A stretch of DNA of 64,000 bases, from contig NZ_CP046565.1 in assembly GCF_012769535.1 (NCBI RefSeq), positions 1,316,501 to 1,380,500 of the forward strand, written 5' to 3'. Both the position numbers and the translations under genes were made by a program. Position 1 is the first letter of the stretch; each line of letters starts with the position of its first letter. Shown in pieces: positions 43,709 through 53,350 of the stretch. The DNA comes from Methylococcus geothermalis. GTDB lineage: Bacteria; Pseudomonadota; Gammaproteobacteria; Methylococcales; Methylococcaceae. The notes beneath the pieces were generated by a model. It was not told the DNA's origin. It did no database searches and saw nothing but the letters and a program-made list of their open reading frames with translations.

Positions 43709-43815
43709 ATGAAAATTAACAGAGTGTCGCAACTTTTAAGAACGAAATCTGTTAATATAGCCTGTCCGGAACGAAGAACAGGGGTATCGCTTCGATCTCT
43801 GCGTCTGTTTCTGAT

Positions 43816-43849
43816 AAGTAATCATAATATTAGAATATTATGATTACTT
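43816..43849. repeat. 34-bp perfect palindrome in an AT-rich stretch
   Basis: AAGTAATCATAATATT (43816-43831) is followed after AG by its exact reverse complement (43834-43849). A further copy of AAGTAATC lies at 43854. The surrounding 43709-43998 has no gene and is clearly more AT-rich than the rest of the window. It may be a regulatory site, an attC-like or IS-related relic; it lacks a T run on either side for a classic terminator. Confidence 0.85.
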
Positions 43850-43998
43850 GATGAAGTAATCTGCTGATTTTAGTGATGCGCGTCCTGATCGCTGGAGCGA
43901 TCGATACACAGGGCCTCGGCTGCGAAATGCATGCTGGACGTCGTCCTGGGCGACATAGGAAATACTTAAAACAATGATAGTTTTTATGGAGATATGAA

Positions 43999-45273
43999 AT
44001 GGCAGATAACGCACATTCCATTGGTTTTTGTTCTTGGCTGATTCTGGGGGTTGGCCTGGTATCGGCACAGGCTGCGGAGTCAGCTGAACCGTGTATCGTT
44101 CCGTTGAAGCTCGTGAACGTCAATGCCGGTTCCGGGAAGTCGCCTGAATACAAGCTCGGCATCCATGTCGGGCTCGGCGGCGGGGCTCCACAGCTGTATG
44201 AATTCGATACCGGAGGTCCGGGATTCTGGGCGGCATATACGCCTACGCCACCGAAAAAGAAAGGGCAGTGGTGGGGGAATTACGAGACAGTCCAGACCGA
44301 TGCGCTTTCGATAGCCTATACATCTGGTAATGAATACACGGCCAATCTGGTGGATACGGTGGTAGCGCTGTATAAACCCCGGGGGTCCGGATTCGCCAAA
44401 CAGTGCGAGTCAGTGGCTCCCGTCGGCGTCGCTCAGATTACAGCTTTTGCGGACAAGAAAAAACCGAAGAAAGTCAAGGCTTGGTATAAGGCCTTGGCGA
44501 CCGGCAAGCCGCCCTTGTTCGGGCATTTCTATGGTGACTTCGGTGCGGCACTTTTTCCGATAATGACAGCTGATAAGTCGGCCGGCGTTTATTCCGCCCT
44601 CCCTCAGTTGCCGCAAACCGGCCTGACTAACGGTTTTATCGTCCATGTGGGTCCGCTGGGAAAATCTAAACCGACATTGACGATCGGCATTACCGATGAG
44701 GATATGGCCACCTTTACCACGCAATTGCCGATGAATCCGACCTGTGTGGAAGCGGGTGGGGCGCCGGAAGCCCCTTCTTCTACTTGTCCGCCATATTCGA
44801 ATTTTCCGGTCGGCAGCATGCCGACGTGGAGCGAGCAGATTACCTATGCGAATCTGTCATGGGAATATGGCAGGTCCAGCAGTGGCAATGGTCAGGCGTT
44901 TTCGAACGTTGGCTTGACCCTCGACACCGGCGCGCCCGCGACGACCCTTTGGCAAAACGATAATTTATATGTCGACTCTCTGTTTCTTCGCAACCCCGAG
45001 GGTAGCACTGTACCCTATACGGGGGATTTCAAATCGAAAGTGGGTCTGACGATCAGCGCGGCCACGACGGTTCCGGGTGGCCAGAATCTCGATTTTTATC
45101 TTCTCACCGGGCAGAAGGCGACTGTCAATAAGGTTTCGGCTAGCGTGCGCGGAAACGATGGCGGGCCGACGTGGTCGGGATATATGAACACCGGGTTGAT
45201 GTTGTATACCTACTATGACGTCATGTTCGACGTGGAGCATGGTGTGGTGGGATTCCGGCCAGTGAAGAAATAA
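43999..45273 (+). CDS. Secreted pepsin-like (A1-type) aspartic protease homologue
   Basis: 424 aa with a signal peptide (about 8-29). Two active-site-like triads, FDTG at 69-72 and LDTG at 308-311, lie about 240 residues apart as in two-lobed pepsins. ALPQLPQTGLTNGFIVHVG (200-218) and the ending LMLYTYYDVMFDVEHGVVGF (400-419) match the pepsin interdomain and C-terminal 'YYxVFD...VGF' strands. The residue after each DTG is Gly or Ala instead of Ser/Thr, so activity is uncertain. Base composition is lower in GC than neighbours and IS elements follow at once, both signs of transfer. Ribosome site GGAGA upstream. Confidence 0.65.
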   Translation: MADNAHSIGFCSWLILGVGLVSAQAAESAEPCIVPLKLVNVNAGSGKSPEYKLGIHVGLGGGAPQLYEFDTGGPGFWAAYTPTPPKKKGQWWGNYETVQTDALSIAYTSGNEYTANLVDTVVALYKPRGSGFAKQCESVAPVGVAQITAFADKKKPKKVKAWYKALATGKPPLFGHFYGDFGAALFPIMTADKSAGVYSALPQLPQTGLTNGFIVHVGPLGKSKPTLTIGITDEDMATFTTQLPMNPTCVEAGGAPEAPSSTCPPYSNFPVGSMPTWSEQITYANLSWEYGRSSSGNGQAFSNVGLTLDTGAPATTLWQNDNLYVDSLFLRNPEGSTVPYTGDFKSKVGLTISAATTVPGGQNLDFYLLTGQKATVNKVSASVRGNDGGPTWSGYMNTGLMLYTYYDVMFDVEHGVVGFRPVKK

Positions 45274-45286
45274 GTATTCAGTAAGC

Positions 45287-45972
45287 CTACTTGTCAAGTC
45301 CCGTGAGGTGATAAACCTTCTTGTGAAAGAGATCGGGGTGTGATGCTTGCCATTGTTTCAGGGCCTGGACCGGCGTTTGATGGTTGAGGGCTCGCTGCGG
45401 CATGTGGTGATTGTAGAGGTTGGCATAACGCAGCAAGGTGGTCGCCAGGTCTTCGGTCGAGTCGAAGCGATGGGTTTGCAGCACCTCGGCAATGCGGCCC
45501 TTGAACCGTTCGACCATGCCGTTGGTTGGTGGCTTTCGGGGTGGAATCAAGCGGTGTTCGATAGTGTGCTCGGCGCAGGCTTGATCGAAGAGGTGGGTGC
45601 CCGTCGGTTGCTTGGCCTTAACCAGGAAGCGGTCAGTGAACTCCGAGACGTGATCGGTCAGGCATGTCGGGATGCGGAACGGTGCCGCCTCGACCACGGC
45701 CTTCAAGAACGCCTTGGCGGAACGCGCGGTGCGGTTGGGTTTCAGAGCCACGTAGACCCACCGCGTGGCGCGATCGATGGCGGCGAACAGGAACTGGCGG
45801 GCTTCGCCCTGGATGGCGGGGAGGTACTTCACGTCGACGTGGAGGAAGCCCGGCTCATAAGCCTTGAAGGATTTGTGGGGTGTGGCGGCGGGTATCGGTT
45901 GCAAGGCCTTGAGATGAGCGACGCCATGCCGCCGCAGGCAGCGATCCAGCCCGGAGCGCGAGACGCCGGGAT
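45287..45972 (-). pseudogene. IS481-family transposase, C-terminal part
   Basis: Catalytic DDE core: HVDVKYLP, TDHVSEFTDRF (canonical TDNGSEF, so the second motif is altered) and PPTNGMVERFKGRI. The frame is open upstream through VSRSGLDRCLRRHGVAHLKALQ to the insertion point at 45972. It is the 3' part of the gene whose 5' part lies at 47657-47943, so it is not a functional gene by itself. Confidence 0.85.
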
Positions 45973-46041
45973 CCCCCTGCGTCAGAATAGTTGTCGCCTC
46001 TAATTTTCAGAACTGATGAACTTTAGAGGATAGAGAGCCAG

Positions 46042-46536
46042 ATGAAAGCAACGTATTCTGAAGCCTTCAAAGAGCAAGCGCTCGCCAAGACATTGAATCG
46101 TGGAGACCGGTCGGTCCGGTCTTTAGCGCAAGAGTTAAACGTGAATTACTTTACCTTGAAGGGTTGGATGAACAAGGCTACAGACCAAGATCAGAGTCCC
46201 TCGTCAGTGCGGGAGAAACGCCCTCAGGATTGGCGCGTGGAAGAACGTTTGCTCGCACTGCATGAAAGCCATGGCCTGGAAGGCGAGGCGCTCAATGCCT
46301 GGTGTCGGGAAAAAGGCTTGTTTGCACATCACTTGGCGCAATGGCAGGCGGACTTTTGTCGTGCTGCCGGCGCGGTCGAAAGTCGTGAAGGCTCGCGGGA
46401 GCTCCGTACACTGAAGGAAGAAAACCAACGCCTCCAACGCGAATTGACGCGCAAGGAGAAAGCGTTGGCGGAAGCGGCGGCGCTGTGGGTGCTTCAAAAA
46501 AAGTACCGGGCGCTCTTGGGGGGAGAGGTCGAATGA
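46042..46536 (+). CDS. IS transposase subunit OrfA (helix-turn-helix)
   Basis: 164 aa. N-terminal HTH_8/Tnp_1-type domain (YSEAFKEQALAKTLNRGDRSVRSLAQELNVNYFTLKGWMNKA), then a coiled-coil region (RTLKEENQRLQRELTRKEKALAEAAALWVLQKKYRALLG) typical of OrfA proteins. The stop overlaps the orfB start (ATGA), implying translational coupling. Intact frame. Confidence 0.85.
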   Translation: MKATYSEAFKEQALAKTLNRGDRSVRSLAQELNVNYFTLKGWMNKATDQDQSPSSVREKRPQDWRVEERLLALHESHGLEGEALNAWCREKGLFAHHLAQWQADFCRAAGAVESREGSRELRTLKEENQRLQRELTRKEKALAEAAALWVLQKKYRALLGGEVE

Positions 46537-47619
46537 CCCCCCTCGAAGAGCGCCAGCAAGGGGTCGCACTGCTGTCGGAAGCCACGACGGCGGGCGCGCG
46601 CCAGGACGAAGCCTGCGCCGTGCTGGGGCTGAGTGCGCGCACCCTGCAACGCTGGCGGGAGGACGAAACGATCCGCAGCGACCAGCGCCCGTTACGGCCG
46701 TATGAGCCACCCCACAAGCTGACGGCCCAAGAGCGCGCCGAGCTGCTGGCGGTGGCGAATTCGGAGGAATTCGGCCATTTGCCGCCAAGCCAGATCGTGC
46801 CCCGGCGGGCGGATCAAGGCCGCTATCTCGCCTCGGAGTCGACCTTCTATCGCGTGCTGCGGGCGGAAAACCAGTTGGGGCACCGCCGCAGCGAACGCCC
46901 CGCAAAGACCACGAGAGCCAAGCCCCGTGCGGTCTGCGCCACGGCGTCGAACCAGGTCTACAGTGGGGACATCACCTACCTGCCGGCCGCCATCCGGGGG
47001 CAGTTCTTCTATCTCTACCTGTTCCTCGACCTGTTCAGCCGCAAGATCGTTGGCTGGCAGGTCTATGAAGAAGAAAACAGTGTCCTGGCCAGCGAGGTTT
47101 TGCGTGATCTCTGCCACCGCGAAGGCGTTCTGCCGGATCAGGTCATCCTGCATTCCGACAATGGCGGCCCCATGAAAGGCGCGACCATGCTGGCCACCCT
47201 GCAGGCGCTCGGCGTCATACCGTCATTCAGTCGCCCGGCGGTCAGCAACGACAACCCTGACTCGGAATCGCTGTTCAAGACCTTGAAATACCGCCCCGAA
47301 TACCCGCTGCGGCCCTTTGCCGACCTGGCGGCGGCCAGGGCAGTGGGTAATGGGCTTGGTTCGCTGGTACAACCACGAACATCGCCACAGCGCCATCCGC
47401 TTCGTCACCCCGGCACAGCGCCATGCCGGCCAGGACACGGCGCTGCTGGATCAACGCAAGGCCGTCTACGAGGCCGCCCGAGCCCGGCATCCTCAGCGTT
47501 GGCGGGGACCCACCCGGAATTGGCAACGGATCCAGGTGGTTCATTTGAATCCGGATCAGACTGATGCGAAAGCAGGCGATCCAAGAGAGGGGAAAACCGA
47601 GGCCAAAAAAGCCGCTTGA
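46533..47619 (+). pseudogene. IS transposase OrfB, frameshifted
   Basis: Reads TPLEERQQGV... with an integrase core: SGDITYL, HSDNGGPMKG and NPDSESLFKTLKYRPEY. At about 47341-47344 an extra G (GGCAGTGGG) throws the frame. The proper continuation WVMGLVRWYNHEHRHSAIRFVTPAQRH...HLNPD runs in another frame to 47619. The catalytic Glu precedes the break, but the C-terminal 90 residues are lost in the shifted reading, so the copy is probably inactive. Confidence 0.85.
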
Positions 47620-47656
47620 GATTTAACCACCGAGGCGACAACTACCTTGACAATTT

Positions 47657-47943
47657 CCGGGATTGAGGCATTCCCGCGTGACGGCCAGCAGGTCATCCAG
47701 CGGCAACAGCAGGTGTTGCCGCAGGTAGATGACGATGGCCTCCTGCGCCGGGGTCAACGTGGTATGCAGCGTAGGCGGCCGGTGGGAGGCGTCTTCGACC
47801 GACGTCCGCCGGCGCCACTTCTGCACGGTGGCACGGGCGAGGCCCTACTGCCGGGCCAGGGCCCGCGAACCCTGGGTGGACTCCTGAAGTTCCCGCCGCA
47901 CCGCAGGCGTCGTACGGGCACGGGGATGCAAACGAATCATCAT
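47657..47943 (-). pseudogene. IS481-family transposase, N-terminal part with amber stop
   Basis: Reading left from 47943: MMIRLHPRARTTPAVRREL...RALARQ, then TAG at 47845-47847, then GLARATVQKWRRRTSVEDASHRPPTLHTTLTPAQEAIVIYLRQHLLLPLDDLLAVTRECLNPG to the insertion. The stop replaces the expected Tyr codon of the family helix-turn-helix (RQYGL-type), so this copy was or became dead independently of the insertion. Confidence 0.8.
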
Positions 47944-47999
47944 CGGGACGCTCCCTTCTTCGAGGACGGACCAAACACTTCCCGGAGCAGGCTCCAGGC

Positions 48000-49200
48000 T
48001 TCGAATAGAGCCTAACTCCTTCGAGGAAGATGATCACTCGGGACGTAACAAGTACACCGCGGAGTTCAAGGAATCGGCGGTGAAGTTGGCCGTGGAGTCG
48101 AAGCGCCCGTTGCCCCAGACGGCGCGGGAGTTGGGGGTCGGCAAGGATACGTTGTACGGCTGGGTTCGGCGGTATCACGGCAAGCCTCAGGCCGGTCAGG
48201 AGTCGGTGCATTCCGAGCACCTTGACGAAGAGCTGAGGCGGCTGCGCCGAGAGGTATCGATCTTGAAAGAGGAGCGCGACATCTTAAAAAAAAAAAAGCA
48301 GCGGCGTACTTCGCGAAGCATGCCACGTGAAGTACGCCTTGATTCAAGAGCATGAGGCTGTGTTTTCGGTGAGCCGGATGTGTCGTGTGTTCGACGTCTC
48401 CCGGAGCGGGTTCTACGAATGGGTGAGCCGGCCCGAGAGTGCCCGCAAGCAAGCCGATCGGCAGTTGACAGAGGACCTCAAACAGATCTTCGAGGACAGT
48501 CGCCAAACCTACGGAACACGGCGTATCCAGGACGACTTGGACCCGCAGGGGCAGCGGGTCAGCCGTGCCCGGATCGGCCGTCTGATGCGCCAGGCAGGGC
48601 TGCGCTGCAAGACCCGGCGGCGGTTTCGGGCGACCACGAACTCGAACCATACCCTGCCGGTGGCGCCCAACCGTCTGGACCGGCAGTTCCAGGTCGCCGA
48701 GCAGGATCGCGTCTACGTCGGCGACATCACCTACGTGGCGACCGGCGAAGGTTGGCTCTACCTGGCGGTGTTTCTGGACCTATTCTCGCGCCAAGTGGTG
48801 GGGTGGGCCATGTCGGCCTGGATGACCGCCGACCTGGTCGTCGATGCCCTGCAGATGGCCCGCTGGCGTCGACGTCCTGGCAAGGGCTTACTGGTGCCTT
48901 CCGACCGCGGCAGCCCGTACGCATCAGGTCGCTTCCAGACGAGGCTGAAGGACCCTGGCTACCTCTGCAGCATGAGTCGCAACGGCAACGGCTGGGACAA
49001 CGCTCCGGCCGAGAGCTTCTTTCCCACCCTCAAAACGGAGCTGATCCCTCATCGCCGTTTCGAGACCCGGGAGCAGGCCAAGCAAGAGATCTTCGAATAC
49101 CTCGAAGTGTTTTATCACCGGCAGCGCAAGCATTCGACACTCGGTGATCGAACGCCTGCCGAGTTCGACCAACTGCACCGACAAAGCTGCATGATTTTGT
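48000..49200 (+). mobile_element. IS3-family element abutting the IS481 remnant
   Basis: orfA/orfB pair with an A-tract frameshift window and DDE integrase. I could not define its terminal inverted repeats, so both borders are approximate: the left lies between the IS481 start codon (47943) and about 48045, the right shortly after the conserved HSTLGDRTPAEFD end of OrfB. Confidence 0.6.
48080..48355 (+). CDS. IS3-family OrfA with shifted C-terminus
   Basis: 91 aa from GTG 48080; the frame is open further upstream (RNKYTAEFKESAVKLAVES...), where the true start may lie. HTH (PLPQTARELGVGKDTLYGWVRRY) and leucine-zipper-like region (LDEELRRLRREVSILKEERDILKK). A run of 12 A at 48286-48297 changes the frame; with 7 A it would read KKAAAYFAKHAT and stop at 48328-48330, overlapping the orfB GTG, as in related elements. 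Confidence 0.7.
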   Translation: MKLAVESKRPLPQTARELGVGKDTLYGWVRRYHGKPQAGQESVHSEHLDEELRRLRREVSILKEERDILKKKKQRRTSRSMPREVRLDSRA

Positions 49201-49478
49201 GTCCGGAAAACTCTTGCCAGATCATTTCACGGTCGATCTCTCCCAGATGTTGTTATTCGGAATCCAATCATCCGCTCATTGGTTCCCGATCGGGGGAGGA
49301 CCGCGGTATCGCCGAGGTGGCGGCAGATCGCCGGGGCGGAGAAACTGGAGAGGGTTCCTATTGTCATCCCGTCGGGCGGAACGGTCCATCTCGGGATGGA
49401 AAAAAACCGCTGCCCAAGCCGCCGCAAAGGAGAGCCGCCACCCTCCTTGTTGCGGCCCGCGGTCATGGCGACGGCTGA
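48327..49478 (+). CDS. IS3-family OrfB transposase (integrase core)
   Basis: 383 aa if read from GTG 48327 to the stop. HTH_21 region (VSRMCRVFDVSRSGFYEWVSR...YGTRRIQDDL), then rve motifs VGDITYVA, VPSDRGSPYAS (canonical HSDRGSQYAS) and NAPAESFFPTLKTEL, and the closing HSTLGDRTPAEFDQLHRQ near 49185. The remaining 90 residues look like run-on into flanking DNA, suggesting loss of the native stop or IS end. Confidence 0.75.
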   Translation: MKYALIQEHEAVFSVSRMCRVFDVSRSGFYEWVSRPESARKQADRQLTEDLKQIFEDSRQTYGTRRIQDDLDPQGQRVSRARIGRLMRQAGLRCKTRRRFRATTNSNHTLPVAPNRLDRQFQVAEQDRVYVGDITYVATGEGWLYLAVFLDLFSRQVVGWAMSAWMTADLVVDALQMARWRRRPGKGLLVPSDRGSPYASGRFQTRLKDPGYLCSMSRNGNGWDNAPAESFFPTLKTELIPHRRFETREQAKQEIFEYLEVFYHRQRKHSTLGDRTPAEFDQLHRQSCMILCPENSCQIISRSISPRCCYSESNHPLIGSRSGEDRGIAEVAADRRGGETGEGSYCHPVGRNGPSRDGKKPLPKPPQRRAATLLVAARGHGDG

Positions 49479-49529
49479 ACGGCTCCGGCCGCTCGGGTAT
49501 GCTTACCCCTTTTGGGCAGGGGATGGCGG
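49200..49529. other. Junction between the IS cluster and dctA
   Basis: The IS3 OrfB frame runs on through here without family similarity. No independent gene is supported. It should contain the IS right end and the dctA promoter, neither of which I can place firmly. Confidence 0.4.
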
Positions 49530-50822
49530 ATGGCGGGGCGGCACCTCTTCAAGGAACTCTACGTCCAGGTGATCCTGGCGGTCATCGTCGGCGTGGCGCT
49601 GGGTGCGGCTTGGCCGGAGCTGGGGGTGACGCTCAAGCCTTTGGGCGATGGCTTCGTCAAGCTCATCAAGATGATGATCGCGCCGATCGTGTTCGTGACG
49701 GTGACGCTGGGCATCGGCAAGGTCGGCGATCTGCGCAAGATCGGCAGTGTCGGGTTGAAGGCGTTGATCTACTTCGAGGTGCTGACGACCGTGGCGCTGG
49801 TGATCGGGCTGGTCGTGGTCAACCTCCTGCAGCCGGGGGCGGGCATCCACGCCGATCCCAAGACCCTGGACGCCGCGGCGATCGGCCAGTACGCCAGCGG
49901 CGCCAAGGCTCTGAACGGCGTCGATTTCGTGTTGAACATCATCCCCGCCAGCGCGGTCGACGCCTTCGCCAAGGGCGATATCCTGCAAGTGCTGCTGGTC
50001 TCGGTGCTGTTCGGCGTCGCCATGAGCAGGCAGGGCGAGCGCGGCACGCTGGTGCTGGATTTTCTGGAACGGGTGTCGGAAGCCTTGTTCGCCACCATCG
50101 GCCTCATCATGCGGGCGGCGCCGGTAGGCGCATTCGGGGCGATGGCGTTCACGATCGGCAAGTACGGGCCGGACACCCTGCTGTCGCTGGGCAAGCTGAT
50201 GGGCGGGGTCTATCTGACCTGTGCGTCGTTCGTGGTCCTGGTGCTGGGGACGGTGGCGAGAGTTTCCGGCTTCAGCCTGTGGCGGCTGCTGAAGCTCATC
50301 AAGGAAGAACTATGGCTGGTGCTGGGCACTTCTTCATCGGAAGCCGCCTTGCCGCGGCTCATGGAAAAACTGGAGGCGGCGGGGTGCCCGCGTTCGATCG
50401 TCGGGCTGGTGGTGCCGACCGGCTATTCCTTCAACCTGGACGGAACGGCGATCTACCTGACGATGGCGGCGGTGTTCGTGGCCCAGGCGACGGACACGCC
50501 GCTGACCCTCGGGCACCAGCTCACCCTGCTGGCGGTGCTGCTGCTGACCTCCAAAGGCGCGGCGGCCGTGACCGGGGCCGGCTTCATCACCCTGGCGGCC
50601 ACGCTGTCCTCGCTGGATGTGGTGCCGGTGGCGGGTCTGGCGCTGCTGCTCGGGGTGGACCGGTTCATGTCGGAGGCGCGGGCGATCACCAACCTGATCG
50701 GCAACGCCGTCGCCACGCTGGCCGTCACCCGCTGGGAGCGGGCGGCCGAAGACACGGGGAGCAGCGTCTGGACGCCGCGATCAGTGCTTGCCCCGGGTGC
50801 CGCGCCAGATCGCGACCAGTAG
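49530..50822 (+). CDS. dctA: DctA/GltP-type dicarboxylate:cation symporter
   Basis: 430 aa from ATG 49530 (a TTG 18 bases upstream is possible). SDF family marks: [21 protein letters not shown], the Ser-rich hairpin [41 protein letters not shown] and [23 protein letters not shown], with substrate-binding [19 protein letters not shown]. Imports C4-dicarboxylates or acidic amino acids with protons or Na+. Its last 42 bases overlap the 3' end of the convergent kinase gene. Confidence 0.92.
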   Translation: MAGRHLFKELYVQVILAVIVGVALGAAWPELGVTLKPLGDGFVKLIKMMIAPIVFVTVTLGIGKVGDLRKIGSVGLKALIYFEVLTTVALVIGLVVVNLLQPGAGIHADPKTLDAAAIGQYASGAKALNGVDFVLNIIPASAVDAFAKGDILQVLLVSVLFGVAMSRQGERGTLVLDFLERVSEALFATIGLIMRAAPVGAFGAMAFTIGKYGPDTLLSLGKLMGGVYLTCASFVVLVLGTVARVSGFSLWRLLKLIKEELWLVLGTSSSEAALPRLMEKLEAAGCPRSIVGLVVPTGYSFNLDGTAIYLTMAAVFVAQATDTPLTLGHQLTLLAVLLLTSKGAAAVTGAGFITLAATLSSLDVVPVAGLALLLGVDRFMSEARAITNLIGNAVATLAVTRWERAAEDTGSSVWTPRSVLAPGAAPDRDQ

Positions 50823-52466
50823 CCAGGACGCCATGGCGCTGGCGCCGACGTAGCCCAGCAGCCCGAACGCCGGCAGGCCCCATAGCGTCGGGCCGCCCTG
50901 CACGGTCATGACGATGGCCGAGGCGATGATCAGCGCCGAGGCAACCAGGCCGAGGCTGAGCCAGCCCAGCGCCCGCTCCACCTGCCAGCCCAGGTGATCG
51001 AGCCGGGCCAGGTCGATGTTGAGCTTGAGCGCGCCTTTCTGTACGGCGCGCGACACCCGCCGCAGCTCGGTCGGCAGGGTGGCGACCATGTCCATGGCGT
51101 GCAGGGCGTTGCGCCAGGCGCTGCGGGCGATCTTCTCGGGGTCGTAGCGCTCTTTCAGGCTTTTCTCGATGAAGGGGGCCGCCTGGGTGAAGATGTCGAA
51201 GTCCGGATCGTTCTGCTTGCCGATGCCGTCGAGGGTGATGAGCGCGCGGAACAAAAGGGTCAGATCCGGCGGCAATGCCAACCGGTGCTGCCGCATGAGC
51301 TGGGTCAGGTCGGTGAGCATCTGGGTGAGGCTCAGCTGCTTCAGCGTGGCGCCGTGATAGTCGTCGATCAGGTTGTCCATGTCCGCGATCAGCAGATCCG
51401 GATCGACGTTGACCGTGCCCGCCCAGTCCAGCAGGACGTCCGCCGCCGTCTGGGCGTCCCGGCCGACGATGGCGGACAGGAGATCGACCAGTTGGTGGCG
51501 GCGCAGTTCCGGCAGGCGGCCCACCATGCCGAAATCGAGGAAGGCGATGCGGTGGTCCGGCAGGTACAGCAGGTTGCCGTGATGCGGATCGGCGTGGAAG
51601 AAACCGTCCAGCAGGATCATCTTGAGCATCGCATCCGCGCCGACCTTGGCCAGCGTGCGCTGGTCCAGCCCGGCCGCGCGGACGGCGTCGAGATCCATGG
51701 CGTCGATGCCTTCGATGTAGTCCATGACACAGACCCGCTCCCGCACATAGTCCCAGTGAACCCGGGGAATGACGATCCTGGGATCGGTCCGGAAGTTCGC
51801 CGCCAGGCGATCGGTGTTGCGGCATTCGTTGACGAAATCCAGCTCGCGGTGGATCGAAAGCCCGAACTGGCGCACGATTTCGCTGGGGCGCAGGTAATCG
51901 AGCTCGGGGAATTCGAACTCGATCAGTTTCGCCAGCTTCGCCATCAATCGCAGGTCCGCATCGATGGTCTTGGTGATGCTGGGCCGGCGGATCTTGACCA
52001 CGACGTCTTCGCCGCTGTGCAGCCTGGCGCGGTGCACCTGGGCGATCGAGGCCGCGGCGAGCGGCCGGGTATCGAAGGCCGCGAACAGCTTGTCCAGCGG
52101 CCCGCCCAGATCGCTTTCGAGTTGCGGCCGCAGAGCCTCGAAGGGGAGGGGGGGGACCCGCCGCTGGAGGTGGCTCAGTTCCTCGATCCATTCGGGCGGC
52201 AGCAGGTCGACGCGCGTCGACAGAATCTGCCCGAGCTTGATGAAGCTCGGTCCCATTTCCTCGAGGGCGCGGCGCATGCGGGCCGGCAGCGAGAGCTGCG
52301 CTTGTTCCTCCGCGTATTTCCAGTACAGCGATTTTCCGGCTTTTTCCAGCGCGTGATGGATGCCGAGCCGGTGCACGGCCTCGCCGAACCCGAACCGGAT
52401 CAGGACCGAGGCGATCTCGTGCAAACGGGCGAAGTCGCGGAGCGTGTGGAAGGTTTCGACGAGCAT
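50781..52466 (-). CDS. ubiB: ABC1/UbiB-family kinase-like protein
   Basis: 561 aa from ATG 52466. Signature KxGQ motif in [11 protein letters not shown], Ala-rich loop [13 protein letters not shown] replacing the Gly-rich loop, VVVKIRRP (Lys), ExD motif [22 protein letters not shown] catalytic loop and LDFGMVG. Two C-terminal transmembrane helices (about 505-555). UbiB supports ubiquinone biosynthesis. No other ubi genes are near, so an unassigned ABC1 paralogue is possible; it follows the RibD-like gene by 38 bases. Confidence 0.85.
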   Translation of the reverse strand: MLVETFHTLRDFARLHEIASVLIRFGFGEAVHRLGIHHALEKAGKSLYWKYAEEQAQLSLPARMRRALEEMGPSFIKLGQILSTRVDLLPPEWIEELSHLQRRVPPLPFEALRPQLESDLGGPLDKLFAAFDTRPLAAASIAQVHRARLHSGEDVVVKIRRPSITKTIDADLRLMAKLAKLIEFEFPELDYLRPSEIVRQFGLSIHRELDFVNECRNTDRLAANFRTDPRIVIPRVHWDYVRERVCVMDYIEGIDAMDLDAVRAAGLDQRTLAKVGADAMLKMILLDGFFHADPHHGNLLYLPDHRIAFLDFGMVGRLPELRRHQLVDLLSAIVGRDAQTAADVLLDWAGTVNVDPDLLIADMDNLIDDYHGATLKQLSLTQMLTDLTQLMRQHRLALPPDLTLLFRALITLDGIGKQNDPDFDIFTQAAPFIEKSLKERYDPEKIARSAWRNALHAMDMVATLPTELRRVSRAVQKGALKLNIDLARLDHLGWQVERALGWLSLGLVASALIIASAIVMTVQGGPTLWGLPAFGLLGYVGASAMASWLLVAIWRGTRGKH

Positions 52467-52504
52467 GCGGCTTGACGCAGTGGTATCAATCGGGGCAGTG
52501 TAGC

Positions 52505-53350
52505 TTAAGCCGCGCCGGACAGGTTTTCGAACTGGGCGAACCACTGCCCGGTGTCGAGCGGTGAGGTCGGATCGTAGTACAGGGACAGCATTTTGAAATG
52601 GCCATGGGGGCCGAGTTCGGGCCCCGGCACCAGGGTGCGGAAGCCTTCGCCGCCGAGCAACTGGTGGGTGATGGTCTGGAACAGCCGCGACAGCCGGCCG
52701 TTGCGGACCATGGTGTCGAGCATGTGGGGACCGGCGATCAGGTAGATGGAGCGGTAGCCCAGCGCGTCGAGCTCGTCGACCAGGGCATCGCCTTGCGCCA
52801 TGGCGCCGTCGCCGGTGAACAGAATGTCATAGCCTTCGTTTTCCCAATGGCGGACCCGGGCGGGATCGGCATGGCGGCCGGTGGCGATGAGGCAGCGCTG
52901 GCCGTGCTCGCGGATCGATGCAGGCATGGGAAAGTCCAGGCTGGCGCTGGCGACGACGATGTCCGGCTGGGGCTTGAGCCCCTGGTTCCGGCGCCAGGCA
53001 GCCAGATCGCGCGAGCGCTCCTCCAGGCCGATCTGAAGGATGTTGCCCAGCCGCTTTTCCTGCAGCGAACGCAGATAGCCGCCGTGGGTGATCAGGCAGT
53101 CGGCCTGGGCTTCGAGTTCGAGGAACAGCCGGAAATCGTCCGGCGTGGTCAACGATTTCGGCAAGAAGGTCTGGCCGCTGGCATCCTCCAGGGCGATGCG
53201 CCCGTCCAGGCTGGCGAGGAAATTGGCATACACGAACGGCCGGCCCGCGCTGCTCAACCGATGCAGGTTCAGGCTCAGATACAGGCCGTGCAGCGCGACT
53301 TCCTCGAATGGCGGGGGAAACAGGCGGTAGATGGATTTGCCACGGGTCAT
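52505..53350 (-). CDS. RibD C-terminal (pyrimidine reductase/DHFR-like) domain protein
   Basis: 281 aa. The DHFR-like reductase fold is recognised from [45 protein letters not shown] and [38 protein letters not shown]-dependent reductase expected; stand-alone copies without the deaminase half are widespread and often not riboflavin enzymes. Start overlaps the cupin stop by 4 bases, so both are co-translated. Confidence 0.85.
   Translation of the reverse strand: MTRGKSIYRLFPPPFEEVALHGLYLSLNLHRLSSAGRPFVYANFLASLDGRIALEDASGQTFLPKSLTTPDDFRLFLELEAQADCLITHGGYLRSLQEKRLGNILQIGLEERSRDLAAWRRNQGLKPQPDIVVASASLDFPMPASIREHGQRCLIATGRHADPARVRHWENEGYDILFTGDGAMAQGDALVDELDALGYRSIYLIAGPHMLDTMVRNGRLSRLFQTITHQLLGGEGFRTLVPGPELGPHGHFKMLSLYYDPTSPLDTGQWFAQFENLSGAA

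Larger units (their letters stand above)
45973..47656 (+). mobile_element. Two-ORF rve-transposase IS inserted in the IS481 element
   Basis: Bounded by the 7-bp direct repeat CCGGGAT (45966-45972 and 47657-47663). Near the ends TAGTTGTCGCCTC (45988-46000) matches in inverse orientation GAGGCGACAACTA (47632-47644), with a further CGTCA/TGTCA match outside. It carries orfA and a frameshifted orfB. IS3-like by its integrase core; a 7-bp duplication is longer than the 3-5 bp usual for IS3. Confidence 0.85.
45281..47943 (-). mobile_element. IS481-family element, split by another IS
   Basis: Two pieces of one transposase gene lie either side of a 1.68-kb insertion. Removing 45973-47656 and one copy of the flanking 7-bp repeat CCGGGAT rejoins the frame exactly (LNPG-VSRSGLDRCLRRHG). 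Outer inverted repeats were not resolved; the boundaries given are the coding limits plus a few bases. Confidence 0.85.
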
